The notes under the pieces: model-generated
Database searches by the model: none
What the model saw: only the letters and a program-made list of their open reading frames with translations
What the model was told of the DNA's origin: nothing
Part shown: positions 40,701-54,500 of the stretch, piece after piece
Numbering within the stretch: the stretch's first letter is position 1
Layout: each line of letters begins with the position of its first letter
Made by a program: the position numbers and the translations under genes
NCBI GenBank assembly: GCA_013433145.1
Contig: CM024177.1
Location: 82,501-146,500, forward strand
Origin: Ascaris suum
Taxonomy: Eukaryota > Nematoda > Chromadorea > Rhabditida > Ascarididae
Length of the DNA: 64,000 nucleotides
Direction: 5' to 3'

Positions 40701-43700
40701 TGTAATTAAAGTAAGATGTGGGACGAATTTTATGGAAAATTAGGGAAAATATGATAGAAAATTAGATAATTTTCATCACTTTTTTAGAAGCATAAAAGCA
40801 TTGTAAAATTCGAACATTTTGATAGCTTTAACAATAAACGCGCAGCATTATTTTTCGATAATTTGATGCCGCTGATTAGTGTTAAAAACAATTAAGCGCA
40901 TATTTATTCAAAAAACCGGTCGGTCATCATCCGTTTACAGACCGAATGAGTTGCCTAGAACATTTCTTCAAAAAACCGGTCGGTTATCATCCGTTTACGG
41001 ACCGAATGAGTTGCCTAGAACATTTCTTCAAAAAATCGGTCGGTCATCGTTCCTGGGTGAAATGAATTGCTTACGATATTCTTATGAAGTGGAAATTTCC
41101 ACTAGAATGTATTCTTTTAATTAGCGCACATTTTAACATTCCTTAAAAATATCATTGATTATTTTTATCATTTTCCGTTATCTTTTTTTTTTCTCTCTAA
41201 TTTACGTTAAAGAAATATGGACGATTATTGAAAATCGTCGCATTAAATTAATAATTCTCATCGAAATGCATCATATTTTTACAACTTTAGAGGGTTTTTC
41301 TAGATGGTATTGCGATTAGAGTTGTTTTATTTTGCAAGTGCTAAATTGCACAATTTGCGCTTTTTAAGTAAATGTAAAAAATAGCTCTTTTTGCCTCTTA
41401 TTTCATCGATTTTTTAAAGGAAGCTTAAGTAAATATATGTAATGAACACTAATAGCACAGAAAATGTGAAATTAAACGGGTTTTTATTGGTTATCAAATA
41501 TCATATCATCTGATTCATACTGGTTATAAATTTGGAAATTGCTATCCCAATGTCTGAAAGAAGGTGGTAGAATGAAAAACCTTGATGTATTTTATTGACT
41601 CTATTGATTTTAACCCATCGACGACGTAAAATGAATGATCGAAAGATCGAGAAAGCAATAAATCCAATGATACATCAATAAGTGATAAATTGAATTTTAC
41701 CTTCAAAGGTGTGATATTTCAGCTTACAAGTCCGATTCACTGACACGATCAGGCGAGCCAAGCGCACATTCGCCGACCTCACCGACACTCATTCGGCATC
41801 TACGTCAGAGGTCGAGTGATCAGCTAACACCCGAACATCCCCGTTCACCTATCCTTGTGAGGAAAGCCGAATCGAAGGTTGATTCAAAGACGGTTCTGAG
41901 GTTATTTCTAGAAATTTACTTGTCAAGGTTATTTGTCAGGCAACTCATATAAAGCGAAACTACACAATATTTACTCTCCTATGATGTGTTAGCAATATTT
42001 TTTATTATTGGTGTTGGAATTTTTCGTATATTTTCAGGAAAAAAACCCCCCAAAAAAATCAGTTGTAGTCACTAATGAGGAAAAATGATTCGTTAATTCT
42101 CACTTCATAGGATTTTTTTTCCTTACAGCATTATTACAGCATTTCTTACCGCATCTTACAGCATAATTATCATCTCTTATAGCATTTCTCTTAAAGCATT
42201 GTTCTATTAAGCCTCATGTTGACACATTTCACTTATTTTAGTTGTATTTATCCTCCTCTTATACTTGAGCGAATCTTACACTAATCAATCGATTATTGGT
42301 AATTACAACTTTATAGTATGCTCATTAAAATTAAACATTATTTTCAGCTTTTTGATATATCTTTTCAAAGAATTTTTTCAAGTTCTTTTAAAATTGTAAA
42401 GTCGTTAAGTTTAGTTCTCGATTAGAGTCAAGTGCACAACAATCTTTGTCCTCACGACCATGGACTTCATCGTTGACACGATTGGCGACACAATCACCAA
42501 CTATCGCTAGCGATAGAGAACGGTTATTCATAACGTTTTGCATTATTTGAATTATCTGAACGCGTTACACCTATGTTTACCTTTACACTCAAATAAATTA
42601 TGCGTTGATGTTTATCGATCGTATATATTAATACTCAATTTTTTGATCTATTCAATTTTCATTTGTAGGATTCATATTGATCGATTGAGTTAATTAGTAG
42701 GTTACCGTAATCAATAGTCCAATAGAAGCCCCTCTCATAATCGTCTATTTCAATATAATTGAGCAAATTTCAATGCGTTTATCAGAGTAAATCCTTCTAA
42801 AATTAATACATTTATGAGTTTAGAATAATTGTTTTTTTTCTTTTCATTTATTGTTAACGAGTTTTTAAGTATTCCATAGTTTCATTTGAACTTCTACAAA
42901 AGATAACAGTATAGCCCTATGGGGCTCAAATGAAATTTATACGGTAATTATTGAAAACACTCAATTTGATTACTACATTATTTCTCATAGTATGAGAGTG
43001 ATTTTTGATAACGAAATAACTCTCCAGCCTTTTATTTATTTTTTTAGGTTTTTTAGGTTGCACTTCAATCTTCCTTTATGAATAAATATTATTATTTTTT
43101 TTTATTACTGTTGAATTTAATATCTCTGTAATGATCTTTTAAGTAATCTTTTTTTTTCTTATATATATCCATCACAAAAGTTATGAGTTTATTCGATAAA
43201 AACGATATATTTCTTATATTCGTTAAGAAGAAGGAAAAAAATAGCTGAATGGTGTTGTGAATTTTTTTTTTTGTTTTGCTTTAAATAACGAAATAGCTGA
43301 AATATAAAAGATAGAAAAATCGAATGGTCATTTCTGAATAAATAAATGAATATTTAAAGCAAAATTTCTTTCCTAGAAATTAATATTCAATGAGAATTTT
43401 TATATGGTTTAGAGGGAAATTTTCAGTAGCTATGAAAGATTTGACAAATAGCAGTGAGAATTTAAGATAGAGGCAAACATAGCAATCTGATGCATTCTTT
43501 TTAATTTAAGTGCATCTGCGTTTTAACGATAATTTATCTGATTCACTTGACGATCCATTCATTCCACAAAGATTGGCATAATCTGTCGAGTTCCATCCAT
43601 ATTTCTACTCGACTTTTGTGCAATTGGATTTCCGACAGTGACGTTCGATTTGTTAGCCCTAGTACCCATATAGCTGCAGTTTGCATTTCCGCACTTAGCA

Positions 43701-46700
43701 GGGATGGTCACTGAGGATCAGACACAGAGTCATCACCCTCTGACCTACTGGGAGCCTTTCCAGCATGGTAGTACCTGACAGAGCATAGCGCGTCTATGGT
43801 ATAGCCCCCCAAAACGTATTGCCCACGCTGCACGGCGAAGAGTGATGAAGTATGGCTTATGGGATGGGTGATTGCATAAAAATAAAAATTAATAATGCAT
43901 AAGCATGCAGTGTAATATGCGTCGCATTCTGTTTATTTATGAAATAAAAAAATAAAAAATTATTAGGTTTATTAGCGTTTTATTCTATTCATTACTCTAT
44001 AACTTATTATTATTCAGTTGAAAGCGTTGAGCGATGATGTTTGCCCGAAATCTCTATCATTATCCCACTTCTGCTTTATATGAATGTTCTCAAACCGCAA
44101 CGATTTTGCCATTATAGACTGTGGGGGGGGGGGGGGGGATGTTGCATTCATTTTTTCACAATACATTATAAAGTGGGAACTTATGGTTAAGTGTATGTTG
44201 TACTGCTTGAGGATGGATGATTCTATTAAACTTGGCTTGCTTCGCTTAAGAAGGATATTTCAACGTTCACGGCAACGTTTCATCGACGTATTGCCCTACA
44301 ATTCAATCCAACCCACCCCCCCCTCCCCCCCCCCCGCACCTCCTCTCATTTCAGATTGAAGCACGCGAAGTCCGTCATCTAGCGTATTGGCGCATTAAGT
44401 TTTGAAGACAGGCTCCAGTATGTTTGGGATGCAAGAATCTGCTAACAGTGGAAAGTGGAGCTTATTCAGTGGTTTCACTTAAAGGGTTTTCCCCTCGCCT
44501 AGTAATGAAATTTATAGGTGTCACAAGCGTCGAAGATAAGACGCCAGGGAATATGATAGGTAAACAATTTATGCATATATAATGACTAATGATTTGCTGT
44601 ATGAGGCCGCCGCAGCAAGACTTGCAATAGTCTGTCCAGAGGGGGCATTTCTGGTGTGCTGAAATCTCTGCTAATAAGCATCTGTTTTCTGTCATTCTCT
44701 ATTTGAAAGTGATATGCACAATTTACAGACCAACAGGATCCTTGGAGAGGCCAAAGAAAACGGAAGGATATGACGCGTCGACAAGAGAGGAGGATATGTC
44801 CTCGCTCAGTGAGAAGGAAGGTGGTCGTTTAGGCTATACGGTGGCACAGTATGGCGGTGAGCCTCCACAAACAGTTAGCAGCCGCACTTACACCGGTTGG
44901 TTTCATTATAAAACATCCTCAAGCCCTTCTCATGTATTGCTTCAATGGGCTCATAAAATATAACAAATTAATAAGGTGGTGAGTCCGCCAAGGTTAAAAC
45001 ACACCAAAAAACTAGTGTTCAGCTAGGGAATAGGTAAAAATGAGAGGATTTGGGGGGGGGGGGCAGTGAGATAGAGATGGATCCTGATCGAATGTTTTCG
45101 CATTTCAAGTCGACTTTGGTGAGAAAGTTATCAAGCGTTGATGTTGATTCGTGAAAAGAAAATCTTATGTGGATAAAGTCCAAAATTTTTCGTTGTTTTC
45201 AATTGGAATAAGAGAGTGATTTCAATTTGAAGTATATTTTGACGTATCAACTTGTTGCTATATCATTTATAAAACAGAGCATTACTAATGCCATTCATTT
45301 CTCTCTTTGCTTCATCGCCACTTCGATTTTGTGATTCACTCACTTCCAGTAAGAAACATTTCTGGATTAGTGACGAGCATTATTGCAAAGTGTAGCTGAA
45401 CACTAGCTGAACACTAGTTGAGCGATCGATGTTCATAATGAGGTAACATTCAGATGGTGAATTATTCCCAAGTGGCAACTGGTTTATAGGATAATCCAGG
45501 ACTGCTGAAGTCGTCAGGTGCATGTTTTGTACTGTCGAATGAATGAGAAGTTTAACCTGTAGTCTTGTTATTACATAATTGTAGATGGTAAATGAATAAC
45601 TAACACATAATTGTAGACGATGGTAAAGGAACAGTAACTTCGACGTTCACTTCGGAAACCCGCTATAGTGCTGTCTCACCTGCGCGTACATTCGAATATT
45701 CGAAAGGAACACTTTCGGGTGTCGCTGATGAGGGGCGTACTGCGATGCCAACTACATATTCGGAAACACGTGTTCACGAGAGTCCGAAGCCATCGCAAGT
45801 CACTCCATCTGACTCAGCAGCAGATGCACGACTATCTTCGACGCTGCTGCTTCGAGGGATCATGCCGACTCGAAGGTAGTGTCGAAGAAGCCGCAAGTTG
45901 TCGAATATAGCAGTAGTAGTTTCGTGACAGATAGCCGAAGTTAAGGAATCGAGCGATCGCGGTCAGCACCTCGTGATGTGCCAATCACAACAGAGACTCT
46001 CACAGCAACGGACAAGGCGGCAACACCATTGCGCTATTTTGGAGATGAGTCGACAGATGAAAAGGAGTCAGGAGGGAGTGACGTGGCGATGATTACGACA
46101 ACATATGAAAGGTATCGTTCAGTCTCACGTGAAAAGGCTACCGATGGTGCACATATCGATTCGACACCTTACACACTAAGCACGTTCGATCCAGCAAAGA
46201 TTCGTGCGACAAGTAGGAGTGCCGATTTAAAGGATTCAGTCTATACTGCCTCATCGTATGGTACTACCGATTATCGAGAGACTAAATCCTTGGACGACAG
46301 GTACGATAGATTCCCTCCACCCCCTCCACCTCCGCCACCACCTATAAATGAGCCACCTATCATTCTTCTGGGGAGAGATGAAGAACTTCCTGCGGAACCA
46401 AAGAACTGGAATGACTACGCAGCGCAAGAGAGGCGCGAACATGAGAAGCGAGCTGAAGCTGAGGCGTATCGCCGTGAGTGTGAGCGTCGTTCTTAGGAAG
46501 AGGGCGTTGAGGAGGAAGAAGCAAGACGTCAAGCAGAAAAGCGTGCTGAAGAGGATGTTTTCCGTCGTGAAGAAGTACGAGCGAAAGATGAACGGAGCAG
46601 ACTAGAAGAAGGACGTGAATACGAGAAACAAGTCGAGAGAGATGCCTATTTCCGTGGTGAAGGCTGGAAGGCTCCGGGTGAAGGACGAGACGCTGGGAAG

Positions 46701-49700
46701 CTGGCCGAGGAAGACGCTTGTCGCGGAGGGCGAGGAGAGCCACGCACTGATTGGACACGGTCATCAAGAGAGGATGAACGCGAACGTGAGAAGTACGCCG
46801 AAAAGGAAACATATCGCCGGGAAAGAGGAAGGGAACGCGACTTTGAAAGGAGTGCAGAGGAGCAAGCCTATGGACCCGAAGGAGGCATAGGATGGCAATA
46901 TGAAAATCCGGCAGAAGCAGATGCTCGTCGACGCGACCAGTTAATGCGTGCAGTGAAGAGTGAAGGCTATCGAGTCGAGCATAATGAGCCGCCTTTTCTA
47001 CGGACGCAGTCGGAATTCGATGCCCAGAAATCATCCGGTCGAGTTGCAGATCTAAGAGGATACTATGCGCCCGAAGCAAAAGTTATTGGCGAGATACCTG
47101 TCGACACACTTGTCAGGTACCGTCTTTTGAATTTATGTATAAATTTGATGCTGTTTTATTTCGATTTCTCTCTTGGCCTTAATTCCTAGGTGTGTTTCGG
47201 CGGAACGAGAACTAAGTTGAATTAAGATATGGAATGAGGTTTGTGACAATGAGAACAGGGGAGAAAATTTACGTGGAGACCTCGTCCGGATTCCCGGTTT
47301 CCATGCAATATTACTACTTCCTACGATTGAGTAGAAGTATTGCTTCTTCTGCATCTATTTGCGTAGCTGCATATTTCCATTTATGCCATTTTATGGTTTC
47401 TTTTTGCTGAAACGAAGGCGTATTCTTAGATGACTACGGAGTGATGATCCAGTGTTCATGGGTCTATTTGCATATTTTCAAATAGTCACCATGTTTATGT
47501 GGAAAATTATCAGCATTTTTATACACTGCACATTTGTACTAAGAGTAATTTTATGGAGGATGTTCAGAATTGCCTCTTAGATGCGATTCCCCCTCCCCCA
47601 CCTCCCCCCATCTCATGATCGGTGGGTATCGTAAAGCAGGTGTGTGCAGCAATAATTTGAATAAAAAGGTGCAGGTGCGAAGGCGCGTTCAGTCCGAATT
47701 TGAACGTATCGAATACTAGTGTATCCTCCTATGAAGTACACATTGGTTCTTAGGAACTAAGGATGAATTTCGTCCGTATCTCGTGAACCATCACCCAATT
47801 ACATGACCTCTCCTGCCTTCCCAACCTACCCTCTCCTCCACCTCTATCGTGGATTTACGCGTCAGTTGTGTTTGCAATTGCAGGTGACATTTTTAATCGT
47901 TAAACCACGTTTTTTTTTAATGCTGTAGTGCATATACTCTCAGCGGTAGTTCCTAGGTCGTCGTAGATGGTAATTGCTGCTACATGATATACTCCAAATA
48001 CAATCCATAGTTGTAAGTAGTTTTTCGTTCTTTTTTCTATTCAGGTAAATTTTCTTCTCTTCATTTTCATTAAAAAATGTCGATACCATATTGTTCATAT
48101 TATTACCCCTTTTATTAGAGTAATTTCGTTTTAATTATAAAGGATTAGTAATCGTCTTTTGCCTATTTAATCATCCTTTTCAAAAAAAACTCTATCAAAT
48201 AATGGCGTTATTTTTATAAGGAGATGGATGCAGCATAAATCCCTGCTTGAAATTTCTAATTAATGATAAATGATAAGTTAGAAATAGAAGGAAATCAACT
48301 ACAATGGAATTTTTTCGAAGATCACAATGTTGAGCTCAAACAAGTCTGATAATAGTTATATAGCGAAAATATATTTTCTATCGTTTTGCGATTGAGAGAA
48401 ATCATGATGGGGGTCGATTTCGTTTTGCTTTTCTTTGCATAAATTGAATAATCTATTCTTATACCGAGTAAATGTTTCTGTATCGGGTATAGCGAGAAAT
48501 TATCCTTTGATCTTTCATTTTCTCTTGAGCGAAAGCGATTTTCTATTGAGCATAGTAAAAATGATCACTGTATTATGTGATAATACGATTGCAATGTTTT
48601 CTTGGAGAGAGTATTTGAAGATCTATGTGAACGAAAGTCGAGGACGCTTAGCGAATTTAATTTCCAGTTGATTCTTATTTATTTACTTATTTATTTATTT
48701 ATTTATTCCCTTATTTATTTATTTATCAACTCGTTTATTTATTTATTCATTAATTTGCTTTATTTGTGTATTTCTTTATTTACTTAGCCATTTATTTATT
48801 TATTTATTTAGTTGTTTAATTACTTATGTGTTTATATATTCATTTAATCTTGTGAATTAGCTGGAACGAAGAGTTATTTGGAAGTTTATCGATGTGTATC
48901 TGTGTATCTATATGGAAATATCCGTATGCAGATACGTTTGATGTTCTAGGAATATGATTATATTGGGGTGAAAATTATATGATAGGTGAAATTTACCACT
49001 CATTTTTTAAGTTCTACATTGAGTTGATTGCCATTAGATGATAGATATAACTATGAAAAAAAATACTTTAACTTCATGGGAGGTAATAATATTTCAAAAA
49101 GTAATATTTCTGCAAAGAGTAACAAAATTTTTGTAAATAGTAATAAATTGAGATTATTTCTTGAGTTGATTTCATAGTTGTTGCAATATTTCAAAAAAAA
49201 GAGAAAAATGCTTCCATTAATCATTGACTTCGTTATTCTCATAATTTTTTTTTTCTTCTTCTGAAGATTTTTCCATTGGTAATTTTTTTTTCAATTCTAT
49301 TCAAAATTTTCAATTATTCAAATTTTTCGAAATTAGAAAATTTTTGCGTATCATTGAAGAATAGAGTCGTACATTCGAGAATTCATTGACACTGCAGGGA
49401 TAGAGAAATTGAGCCGACTTCACTCTTTGGTGCATCGCAAACGGTTGCCGAATATATGCGTATAAAAGAAGAGAATGGAAAGATTTTTGAGCGACATGGT
49501 CGTGTTGAACCTTCCAAAAGCGCTATCACGAAACCGCCTTCTAAGTTCGACTTTTTTTTCTTTTTTTTTTGTTTGTTTGTTTTATTTTTTTTATTATTTT
49601 TTACATTTTCGTTTAAAAAAAGTATTATTTATTAATACGTTAGTTTGAGATAATTCTCGACGGATAATATTCATTTATGCATAATTATTTTTATTCCACG

Positions 49701-51462
49701 ATAATTAGTCATATTTGTTTGCTTAATATTTGATATCGATCATATTTTCTAGCTTGCTTAATTAACGCATTAACTGACGTTTATTTATAGCTTCTATATC
49801 TTTTTTTTTCTTTCTTTCTTTATTTATTCTTTTCATAATATTTCATCACCGTATATTTTTATTATATTTGCGATCGTTGAACTTTTCAAAGAGGTGCGGA
49901 TTCTTCTTTTTTTCTTTTTTTCTTTTGCTTCCTTTTTATTTAATGGTTGAATGACCTCAAAGAGAGAGAGGATTAGAAGCAAAGAAAGAAGGGAAGAAAA
50001 GAAATTATTTGTTATTTTGCCAAGTGGTGCTATTACGCTAAAAGAATGCAAGAAAATAGTACAGAACTCGCGTTAGAGATAAAAATGAACAATCGGTTAG
50101 TTGGTTTTAATAATCCGCGTAGTCGTTCAACGATATACTTTTATGTATTGGTTGAGGATTGAATGCAGAAACTCAACAGTAAATTATATGGCTTAGAGTA
50201 GATTCGTGTTTTGAAATCTGATCAAACAACATAATGGGTTTTTTTTTTATTGGGACAATTGAGGCTCAAGCTCAAACTATGCTTAACAGTATGCCCTGAG
50301 GTCTTAACACCAACCATAGATTTAACGCTATCATTTCAAATTGCTTGCATTCTGAACGATTTGCTGCAATTAAAAGTCTTACTCATGAGCTACGAGTTTG
50401 AGTAGAACAAAATTACTAACTATTACTCGTAACGATGATGAGTTTTATTCGCTAAAGCTTTCTGTTATGAGTGAGAAATTCGCGGTGTTAAAGCACCTAT
50501 CTGTCACATATTAGTCAACCGAGCATTACTAGAGTGCTTTTATTTTGTAATTTTAGTGCCATACATCTAATGAATGAATCTTGTATATAATTTTAGCTAC
50601 ACCACAAAATTGTTGCATCAAGAAGTTTTTATTGATTTATTTTCATGTGTTTCCATTTTTTGCGACGATATCATTTTAATGCAAACAATGATTTGTATCG
50701 TTGTTGTTGTAGCGTTCGTTGAACTAATCTAGAGATCACCTCAATTGTGATTCGTCACAAATTAGGTCAATAAAATAAAAATATTTGCCGTAATGAATCT
50801 CTCGAAATGCTCTCTCTTTTTCTCTTTTTCTCTTTCGTTGAATGTTTTTTTTCTCTCTCTCATTCAATTTTGGAAATTTTTAAAAAATTTTTTTAATATG
50901 CAAATATAAATTTCTTTTATTGATAATTACATCGAAATGAGATTATTTTGCGTTTAAAAAAAAAAAAAATTAATTTTTCATTTTCCAATTGAAAAAAAAA
51001 TCTTTTTTATGTTTCTAATTGAAACGTTTTATTTTAATGAAATATTTCGGATTTTATTTATTAGTTTATATTTTAAAAAAATAAAAAAAAACTTTGAAAT
51101 ATTCAGAAAAAAAAAGAATGAAAAATATTTTATAACGAGAAATTTTAACTATAGGAAATTATATTTATTATTGATTATTATTACTTTGATAGGTAAGAGC
51201 TTGATATGTAAAGTAATTGCAACTATTTGAAAAATTTGATTTGAATGACATTAAGTTTTTTTTTCTTTTTCAGTAAGAATTAAAAAAATTTTTCGAATAT
51301 ATTGATAGGATTTTTTTTTTCCTGGAATTTATCGATTATTTTCTAAATCATTTCAATGAAAATAAGATCATTGAGAATGACAAACAATCGGTTGTGAATT
51401 AGTTTATGTGTCGAACTATTGGTGACAGTTTTATGTCTGTTTTTTTCTCTCTCTCTTTCTCT

Positions 51463-51541
<79 letters not shown>

Positions 51542-54500
51542 GTGTAGCCAAAATTGAATTGATTGTGATGGCATATTGCATGCTACTAATTCTTATGAAC
51601 CAGTTTACGTATTCTTATTTCCTAGTGATCGTTTACTTACGTTGTTGTGCTCATACATTTACACATCCATACGCCAAGTGTATCGTTGATGAAATTCCAA
51701 TTTACAATTACTTTAACTTATTGGCATCATGCCAATTACTATTTATTATTAATAATTATAATAAATGGTAGATTCTTTTTAAAAACTATTATCAGATTTT
51801 ATACTCATATATTATTGATAATTGATAATTTATTTACATTGTTCACTAATAAAGTATGAATTTGCATATCCTTTTATAAGAATGAAATTGTTTGAGATGA
51901 TTGTACCTTATTCGTTTAGTTCATAAAAACTTATATTCATTACTGGTTTTAGCGAATTTAAGAAATGATTAGATTTTAGGAGATTAAAAAATTCTTTATG
52001 TTCTTTTGTAAACCTCTTGATATATATCTCTCTCTCTTTCTCTTTCTCTTTCTCTTTCTCTTTCTCTTTTTTATGTCTTTCTCAAATCTTATATCTTCTT
52101 TTTATAATTAATAATGAACAATAAATTGCAATAATTTTATTTTCGATTTATGCGAAATTTATATGAGAGAAAATTTTTTTTTGAGCTTTTTGGACGAAAT
52201 TTAATCGCTAAATTGGCCGAATTATTGCATTTTTGTGATTTTTAACTTTTAATCGATATAGGTGAATTAAAAATTTCATTACCTTCAATTTACTACTCAA
52301 TAACTTTATTTTTTTTTTTTGTTACCTATGGTTGAACGCAATAAACTCTAAAATTGCAACTGTCTAAATGATATCATTCATTGTTTTTCAATTCTCCAAC
52401 GATGAAATTCCAATTTTTTTCGTTCATATTTTATTTCATATTTTATTTTATATTGTACGCAGTAAAGTATACTATAGTTCAAAGCAGTGAAATATAATAT
52501 AGGTTAATTAATGAAATGCCGACAAATGGATATCGTTATTTTTTGCAGCGTTAATGAGAGCATCTATTTATGAATATGAGTATTTAGGTGTAGAAAAAAT
52601 TTCTGTTTTACAGTAGTTCTCAAACAAACATTCAATGAGTAAAAGCATCTCTTGGCTTGTTCATAGTTTTTTTGGCATTCTATTTGTTCATGCAGTCAGT
52701 CGACTGTCGCATTCATATCGTTATTGTTCCGTTTAATCGACTATCAACGCTATAACTGGTTACTGCATCCGGTCAATGAGGTCACACCTGTTGGAAGTAA
52801 CTTTTCCGCTCTCTTTCTTTTATATATATTTTTTCTCTCACCTTCTATCTTAGATTGCAAATCATCTTGATTGTACGTTTAATCGCTCGTTAACACCTTC
52901 ACTGTTTTTCTTTATCGTCTTCTCAGAATCTTTTTCTCTCTTTATGATTTCTCACCTGTGCAAAAATTTTTCGCCATTTACCTAATTGTCACATTCCAAC
53001 CCTACATCTATCTATTTTGCAACGGCGATGGCAATAATACGCGCTATAGTGTGTTTTACACTGCTCTATTGAAAAAGGATGTGAAATGTGTTCATACAAC
53101 ACACAATGTTATCACATGATAGTGGCGAGAAAGATTATCACGCGATGCGGGTTAGTAGAATGGAGCGAAGGGAGAATAGTTGAGAGGGGAGGGGAAAGAA
53201 AAAGAAAGAGGGAGGGAGATGAATTAATATTTCATTGGCTCAAAATTTTATGCCCCTATAGGTCATCGTTCGTTCATCTTTTTAACATTTAGCAGGATAA
53301 ATGCTGAAATAATGTACCACTGATTTCAACATTTTATAAACCCTCTCTTCAGCCACATTGGCTATCAAAGTTTTACATTGAAACGTACATGTCGTAGTTC
53401 CTACCGTCATAATTGCTGGACATAGGACCTATCATCATAATTCCTGGAACACTCTACTGTTATATGCTTGTTGTTTTGAAAAATCTCGTTCTTTCTCTTT
53501 CCCACTCTCTTTGTCCCCTTCCCTCTGTTTCCTATAGCTTAGTTATTTTTTTTTTCAAGCTCATAAGACGATAGGCTCTATGCTCTATGCTCAGTGCAAG
53601 CTCTATGCTCAATTTATCTGTTGTAATTTATATGGGGCGCAAATTTATTGAAGTGATTCGGACAATATTTGTTCGACAACCGAGCACTAGTTTTTATTGA
53701 TAATCTCTTTGCATTCATAGGTTAACAGTCAGCAGACTCATCATTTTGTCGGCTATATAAGCTACAAATAACGTCAGATATAAATACTCACACTCTTGCC
53801 AGCTTAAGCGATATCTTTTAGGGTTTGAACTTGCAGCGATTAGCAGTTAACAATTTATTGCTAGCTCTAATTTCCGCCTCGCTATTCGGAAGGTCTTTGT
53901 GATTGGCTCTCAATTTTTGCCAAGTTTAGCAAAGATCGCATGAGTGGGATTACGTTCTTACTTGTTACCTATTACCTGTCATGTGTCGTTCTTTTATCTG
54001 TTGCATATCTGAGCAATACCTGAGTATATACCTCATTAATATAGTGTCAGATTTGCTTGTCGTCATGTATCAAGTCTCATTATGAGGTATGAAACACGAT
54101 GTGGACAATTTCAGTCATAGCCATTTTAGATTGATTTAAATTATGAGAATTATTCAGAAATGACGAAAAAAAAATTCATTTCGTTGCAAAAAAAAAGAGA
54201 GAAAAACACATTTTGAACATTTATCGACTGAATCTGTTGATATGGTTAAATTTTGTTTAAGTCGAATTTTTCTTTTGGTTCTATTCCACGCGATCAGATT
54301 ATAATATAGGAGATGAAACCGCAGAATTTCATGATGTTAGTTATTTTGGAAATTTTTCAGGAAAGAATTTGCATTTTTTTTCGAATCTTCAAATTTTCAT
54401 TTCATTTTTTTTTTCTTAGATCGTCAATCGAAGTTGAAGAACCGGAAGGGAATATTCCAACGAATGTGATCGAAGAGTTGACTCCACGTACAAGACGTAA

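Larger units (their letters stand above)
36377..41722. other. Intron of 5.3 kb, the largest seen
   Basis: AT-rich with several repeats: a 260-base direct duplication (37061-37320 and 37452-37735), G runs of 11, 11 and 13 (37517, 37781, 39973), a C/T-rich stretch near 38690-38730, a TTTA run (40297-40325) and a 60-bp tandem repeat (40903-41090). Phase is continuous across the intron, so no exon is required inside it. Confidence 0.75.
41901..44728. other. Intron of 2.8 kb
   Basis: AT-rich. Holds loose TTACAGCAT repeats at 42123-42200, a GC-rich block with a minus-strand open frame (43708-43880), a 16-G run (44123-44138) and a C-rich run (44312-44335). Confidence 0.75.
49545..54419. other. Intron of 4.9 kb
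   Basis: Very AT-rich, with long T runs, a (CT)n block at 51446-51540 and a (TTTCTC)n block at 52028-52068. The phase match across the intron means no further exon is required. Confidence 0.75.

Noticed and set aside
40879..41124. 81-residue frame over the 60-bp repeat as a gene
   Set aside because: Openness follows from a repeat period divisible by three, and copy differences change residues freely.
41878..41900. Alternative donor AAG|GTTGAT after 41877
   Set aside because: It would leave phase 0 while the next exon needs phase 2. The donor at 41900 fits.
44084..44359. 91-residue frame with poly-Gly and poly-Pro
   Set aside because: Created by the G16 and C-rich runs. No splice phase fits the filamin model.
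46348..46890. Plus-strand frames in a second register (46348-46605, 46615-46890)
   Set aside because: Overlap the coding exon out of frame and have no coherent protein character.
46360..47079. Minus-strand open frame of 239 residues
   Set aside because: Antisense shadow of the Arg/Glu-rich filamin exon. The plus frame has the expected phase, splice sites and coiled-coil pattern.
51399..51771. Leu/Ser and Arg/Glu open frames at the CT microsatellite
   Set aside because: Dinucleotide repeat artefacts.
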